The notes beneath the pieces were generated by a model. It ran no database searches. It was not told the origin of the DNA and saw nothing but the letters and a program-made list of their open reading frames with translations. A program made the translations under genes and the position numbers. Below, piece by piece: positions 40,301 to 46,300 of a DNA stretch of 64,000 bases (the first letter of the stretch is position 1; each line of letters opens with the position of its first letter). This DNA is from Platycnemis pennipes. Lineage: Eukaryota > Arthropoda > Insecta > Odonata > Platycnemididae. Location of the stretch: positions 12,961,131 to 13,025,130 of the forward strand of contig OW121854.1 in assembly GCA_933228895.1 (NCBI GenBank), read 5' to 3'.

Positions 40301-43300
40301 CCTGTTCCTTGTCCGAGAGACAACAGGCAGGCGACTGTTCGTAGAATGTAAATTGGAACACCTTGTCTGTTTCATGTCTGTGAGAAGAGTGTCACTTGCC
40401 TGTTCTCTCTCTGTTGTGTGTAATGTCATTCTCTGTTCCTTACTTGTTGGACCACAGGCAGTGAACAGGTTGGGAACTGTGCAATGCCAGTTTGCTGTCT
40501 GTTCAGAAGGCTGTTAGTTCCCTGTTCCTTGCTCGAGTGGCAACAGTTCGGTGTTGGTTTGTAAAATGTAATTGGTCTGTTTTGTGTCTGTGAGATGAGG
40601 GTTACTTCCCTATCAAGAATTTTCCATTTGCCGCTCCTACAGTTTTTCTATTGGATTTTGGCCTTAAGATCTATAGGAAATTTCTATCAGTCCTATAAGA
40701 TTCCTATAGGAACCCCAAAGAAAATGCTACTAGACCTATAGGAATTACATTTCAAATCCGAAGGCCTTAAAAAACTGATAGATAAAATCCCTTAAGAATA
40801 TAACTGAAAGAGAATGAGATAGGTATAGGAATTTTCGTGACTAACATTGCTACTACCAATAATCTTCCTAATATGATGCTCAGGAACAACTCGAAAGCAC
40901 TACAAAAACAGCTGTATATTTAAATATTTATTGGCACTACTTCAAATTTCAATCATTGCATTCACTTGCCTACGTAGCAGATAAGAAATACGATTCCACT
41001 TTTTAGGCATAATCCATGAAGTGACATAGCCCAATGTGACACCACATGGCATGAGAATCAAAAGTTGCGATTGTCCTTGCTTGTGGCACAACGCTAAATT
41101 TTAAAAGGTTTATTGGCAATTCAGTAACCACGGGTCTTTTGAAAGAAAAGTTCCACTCAGGTAGATTTTTCAAGAGGGAGTTTTTTCACGTCTCATTGAA
41201 GGTGGTCCCTACACTGAGGAATACACAAAACATTTTCACGTTTTCACAGTTCGATGGTGATTGCAATTCTCATAAACTCATCTGCCCCAATACGTTTATG
41301 ATATAATATACCTGAAAAAATAAATAAATGCCGTCACTTTCTATGTTAAGAATTCAATCAAGAACATATGGAAAGCAGATCACAACAAAAACAATGACAA
41401 ATTCATGAAATTTCTTCAGCAGACTCGCTGTAAAAACGAAAATAAACTCGCCGTAGGTACCTTAATCATCAATTCTAATTTTTAAGTAAGCTTCTATGGT
41501 GATGAGCTTCATAAAAACGTTATACTTAGAGATTAATTTCATTCCAGTTGCTCGCATCCGTGCTGACTTTACATCAAGGAGAGTTGTTCTCTATTCTAAT
41601 TACTTTACATGATCACAATGTTATTCACAACTGCCATTTTGAATGCAGAAGTCGATTAAGAGCACTTATATATCAATACAGTCGATACCTTTCTAAAACC
41701 GCGAACTATTAAATGAATGGTCGGGAAAGTTGCTCGTGTGCACCAATGTTGTGATTTATCATTGATGATAGTCCTCTAATTAAAAAAAAAATTTCTAAAC
41801 TTTAGTGAATTTGAACAGACTCTAAATTTCATAATTGAAAATAAAAATGCAGTTGTTTAAAGACATGTTTTCTCATATTAATATTGTTAACTAAGAAATG
41901 GTTTTAAGTTTAATTAGAACTGAACTGTCAGGCCGTACCGAATTTTTTTTTATGGTAATCAAGGAGGTGAAAAGTTTAGAGTATCGGCACTTCGGAAAGT
42001 CCTTCACTACAACTAGACTTCTAAAATTGTTAGCTCAGCTAAAACTATTTAAACTCTTGTATTACAACCGCAGCATACCAAGCTGATCAGAGAGACAGTA
42101 CTAAGTGAAATTGTAAATTGTTGCACATTTACAGGCCCCTGCCTGTTGAGTCTGTTCTCTGTTGTCTCCTCGTTCCTTGTTCGGCGAAGCACACAACCAA
42201 CCGGTCCCTGCCTGTTGAGAGTCTGTTCATTATTGACTTTGCATTCCTTGTTTGGCAAAGCACACAACTATCGGGCCCCTGCCTGTTGAGAGTCTGTTCA
42301 CTCTTGTCTGTTCGTTCCCTGTAACATGAAACAGACAACCAACCGGCCCCTGCCTGTTAACTATTGTCACTGAAATGCTTGTTGCCTGCCGGTTAAGGAG
42401 CAGGCTGTGAACAGAGTACAAACTATTAGAAGGCTGTTTCCAAGTTGTTTCCATTTGTGTGTGGTGCGAGATTGTTTGTAGGCTGTTCATATTCTGTTCA
42501 CTAAATCTCCAACAGACACTAAACAGGCTTGAAACAGACAGTGAACAGGCATTATTGTTACAGAAATCGACAGGGCAAGTATCACACTTATTAAAATAGT
42601 AGTGCATTACTTAAATCATTCTTATGGTGAACACTGAATTTCAGTGCATTATGCATCACACACCACAACATGCAGCTCCCTAAAAACTTATCGAATGCAT
42701 CTTCCATTTCAGCCCTGGCACTAGCATCGTTTGAATGCGAGCCTCCTGACAATAACCATGAAAAGGAACGGTATAAGACATTGAGGTAAGATTTGTTTGC
42801 AAAATTGAGTTTTAATCATCTCTGACCTTACATAATATACAAAGCTTACAATTTATTGAAATATTGAAAATTATGTACTGTGGCAATTTTGTTATAATAT
42901 ATGACAGAAGAGGAGGATGCCCATTGACATTCAATGGGTGGGAGCGGAGAGTGAAAATCTTTGAACATCAATAAATTAATTAAACCAGTAAACTGTTAGC
43001 TCTTTAAAACGTACGACCAGATATCAAGCAACTCATAGCACTGGGAATAGTTATCAAGTTAAGCACAACATATATGGTGAAAACACTGAGTTCTCCATTC
43101 CAGTGGTATAAACTATGTATGTGTTTTAATATTCTTATCTGTGGAAATAGTCCCAATTGTGTATTAGCATATAAAATTCACCAATGGAACAGCCAATGCA
43201 GATGTACACAAAATAAATGCCAGTGATGGTACAGTAAGTTATCATCACCCAACGGCATTATATTTCAATTGATTATCAATACTTTTAGAATAATTTCAAT

Positions 43301-46300
43301 ACACACTTGATGCTAGTCGTTTTTGAACTCTGCCATGCAAAAAGAGATTTGGGTGAACATTATCAATCCAAAGTTCTTCAACAAATAATTTTAAAAAGGA
43401 AATAAAGAAACATCTACCCTGAACTCAATGATTTCCCAGTGAGAGTAAAAGTTAAAAGTAAAGGGGTAAAAACAAACCATTTAACTGATTTATGCAAAAA
43501 TCCTTTCTCAGTGCGCCTTCATATTGCCAATTGGGATTTTATCTCAAAATTTCACGTTTTTGTCACCACCAGTTTGGGTTGTGCGAAGATAAGTGAATGA
43601 ATCAGCCATTCAGGACATTTCATTTTATATGTATATAGAATAGCAGAAGGTTTCCGTTGAATTTCAACATGGGAAGAAAAACTTAGAACATAATAAATTA
43701 GGTGAAACCAATCAACTGATTGCTGTTTAAAACGTGTGACCAGATATCAAGCAATTCATACCAATGACTTGGAATGGTTATTAATTAACTGCAATATCAT
43801 CATCATCATAGGTTCACAATCCTAGGATTGGTTTGATGCAGCTTCCACTCGATTCATCTATTGGTCAACCTCTTCATATTGATATAGCTCCTCTCTTTTA
43901 CATCCTTCACATGTACCTCATACGAGGCCTGCCTTTTCCATTCTTCCCGTTCACTTCACCCTCGACGATTGTCTTCATCAGGCCATCGTGTCTTAAGATG
44001 TGGCCTATTAAGTTGTTCCATCTTCTTTTTAAGGTTTTCAGTAGACATCTCTTCTCTCCCACTCTTCTTAACACTTCTTCCTTTGTCACTCGATCGATCC
44101 ATTTCATCATTCTTCGGTAGCACCACATTTCAAATGCTTCCAGCCTGGACTTCTCTGCTCCTGTTATTGTCCATGCTTCGCTGCCACATAGTAGAATGCC
44201 CCAAATGTATGTTCTAATGAAATGTTTCCTCACTTCAACGCTTGTATTTGCAGCTGTAAGTAGTATGTATCTTCTTCTGGTAAAATGCCCTTTCTGCTGT
44301 GGCAGTTCTACTGGCAATTTATCTTTTACTTCGTCCATCGCTGGTTACTCGGCTTCCCAGGTAGCAGAACTCTTCCACCTCCTCGATTTTTTGTTTTCCT
44401 AGTTTAACATTGGTCCTAGCTTCCTTTCTCCTACTGCATACCAATATACCTAAGTTTTCTTTTTAGAAGGTGAAAACTCTTTGAGTTCTCCATTCCAGTG
44501 TAGCATGAGCTACTCCTTTCCATTTTCAGATCTGTGCTCATAGTCCTCAATTGGCAGACTAATGTTTTGCACTGAGTACATACATCCCCTGTAAAGTATT
44601 TCGATTTCTATCTGGAAAAAACTTCTACATTTAGCCCCATGGTATTTCATTTTCACAGTTCTATAATGAATGGGAAGCAAAACGTATGAAAGAGATTGAA
44701 AGTTGTCTTATCACTGAAAGATATTTATAAACATTGATGCACTTTTTAATTGAAATGTGCCTATTCCAACATTTTTAAGTTTTTGGATTTAAGTTTTTAA
44801 GTTTGGTATTCAAGTTGAACAAATGAAGATTTTGACATTTTGTTTGAGAATAAATAAGACGATGTTGATGACGATGACAGTCTTGCGCTTGGCACTCTCG
44901 GTGTTTTATTCGGTCTCATAGATGAAGCTATTTCTCGAGGTAGGCCTCAGAACCCCATGGGTCTCTTTACAACACTTCAAGGGGGCAGATTCTGACCCCG
45001 TTCTTTCACTAAGGTCTCCTCTCCCTGCCGCTTTCTCTTTTCCTCCCCCTCCCAAGTTTCCAACCCCCCCCTCTACCAATCCACTCCCAATCTCTCTGTG
45101 CTCTTGAACCTTCCTCCCCCACCCCTGCCAGGTTTTCGGGTTTTTCGAAACCGCATTCCGCAAGACCGCAAGCCCTCTTCCACCCCCCCAACCTCCCCTC
45201 CCATTGACGGCTCGGTCGCCTTGCTGGCGGATAATGTTGTAACCCTTTCCTCCATCATCCTAAGCCCCTCAGAACTCTCCGTTTTAAACAGGGGCCTATC
45301 CTTCTTCATGACACCCAGAATCAACCATGTCACATTGCACACCGACTGTGTTGCACTGTGTTGCTTGTAATTTGGCTATAATGAAAATGTCCAAAGACTA
45401 GAAAATCCAAATGCCAAATTAATTATGGAAAAAACAATGACTCCGAAATTAGTCATTGTCAAGGCAATCGAAAAACTAATTTCGGAGTCATTGTTTTTTC
45501 CATAATTAATTTGGCATTTGGACTGTGTTGCAGGTTGGGAATCCCAGAAGACCTTCCACCACTGAACAATCCAAATGACATCCATAAGAAATTCCTTGAG
45601 TTGGTTCTTCTCTCCTGCAGGCTTACCCACTTTTACAAAACTAAATTACAAATAATGTTCCTGTGAGATTGAGCCAAGTATAATTACAAGGGAAAATACA
45701 AGAACTCCTGATCAAGGATGATTGTGTTTGACATGAAATTTCCAAAAAATTTGTAAAGTACAGGAGCATTTTGTAAATAATCGGTGTGAAATCGATAGAT
45801 TGGGCTTTCACTTGGTGAAAATTCATGTTGAATAAGAAGATGTAACCTATATAAATTTTCACAGACTTTTATTGTTGGTACAATGCATTTTGATGCTAAG
45901 GTGTTGGTTCTAGGTACTTGAAGATGATGCCTAAGTGTCGAAATGCAAATAAAAGTCTGTGCAAATTTACATAGGTTGCATCTTCTTATTCAATGATTGG
46001 TGTCTTTAGTGATCCATTCCCTAGTTGAACACTGCAATTGTTGAAACCAAGCTTCAACTGTATACGAGGATTTAATGCACATATGTAGGTAATAGTAAAC
46101 TTTAAATAAGCATAAATATAAACACATATGTGTTATATTATTATGATTTATATTTCTATAGGCTGATTTAAAAGTTACATTCAATGCCAAGGTTGGCCTG
46201 GTTAGTGTGGGTAGTTCATCAAATGCTAATCCTAATGGCATGTGAAATTCATTGACCTCCTGGTGTTAGGGCTGACAGTTACAATACCAGTACCTCCTGC

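Noticed and set aside
45621..45665. Alternative terminal exon for the RASGEF1-like gene after CTCCTGCAG
   Set aside because: The frame (RLTHFYKTKL...) is better explained as part of the Penelope N-terminal relic, which is open through the supposed acceptor.
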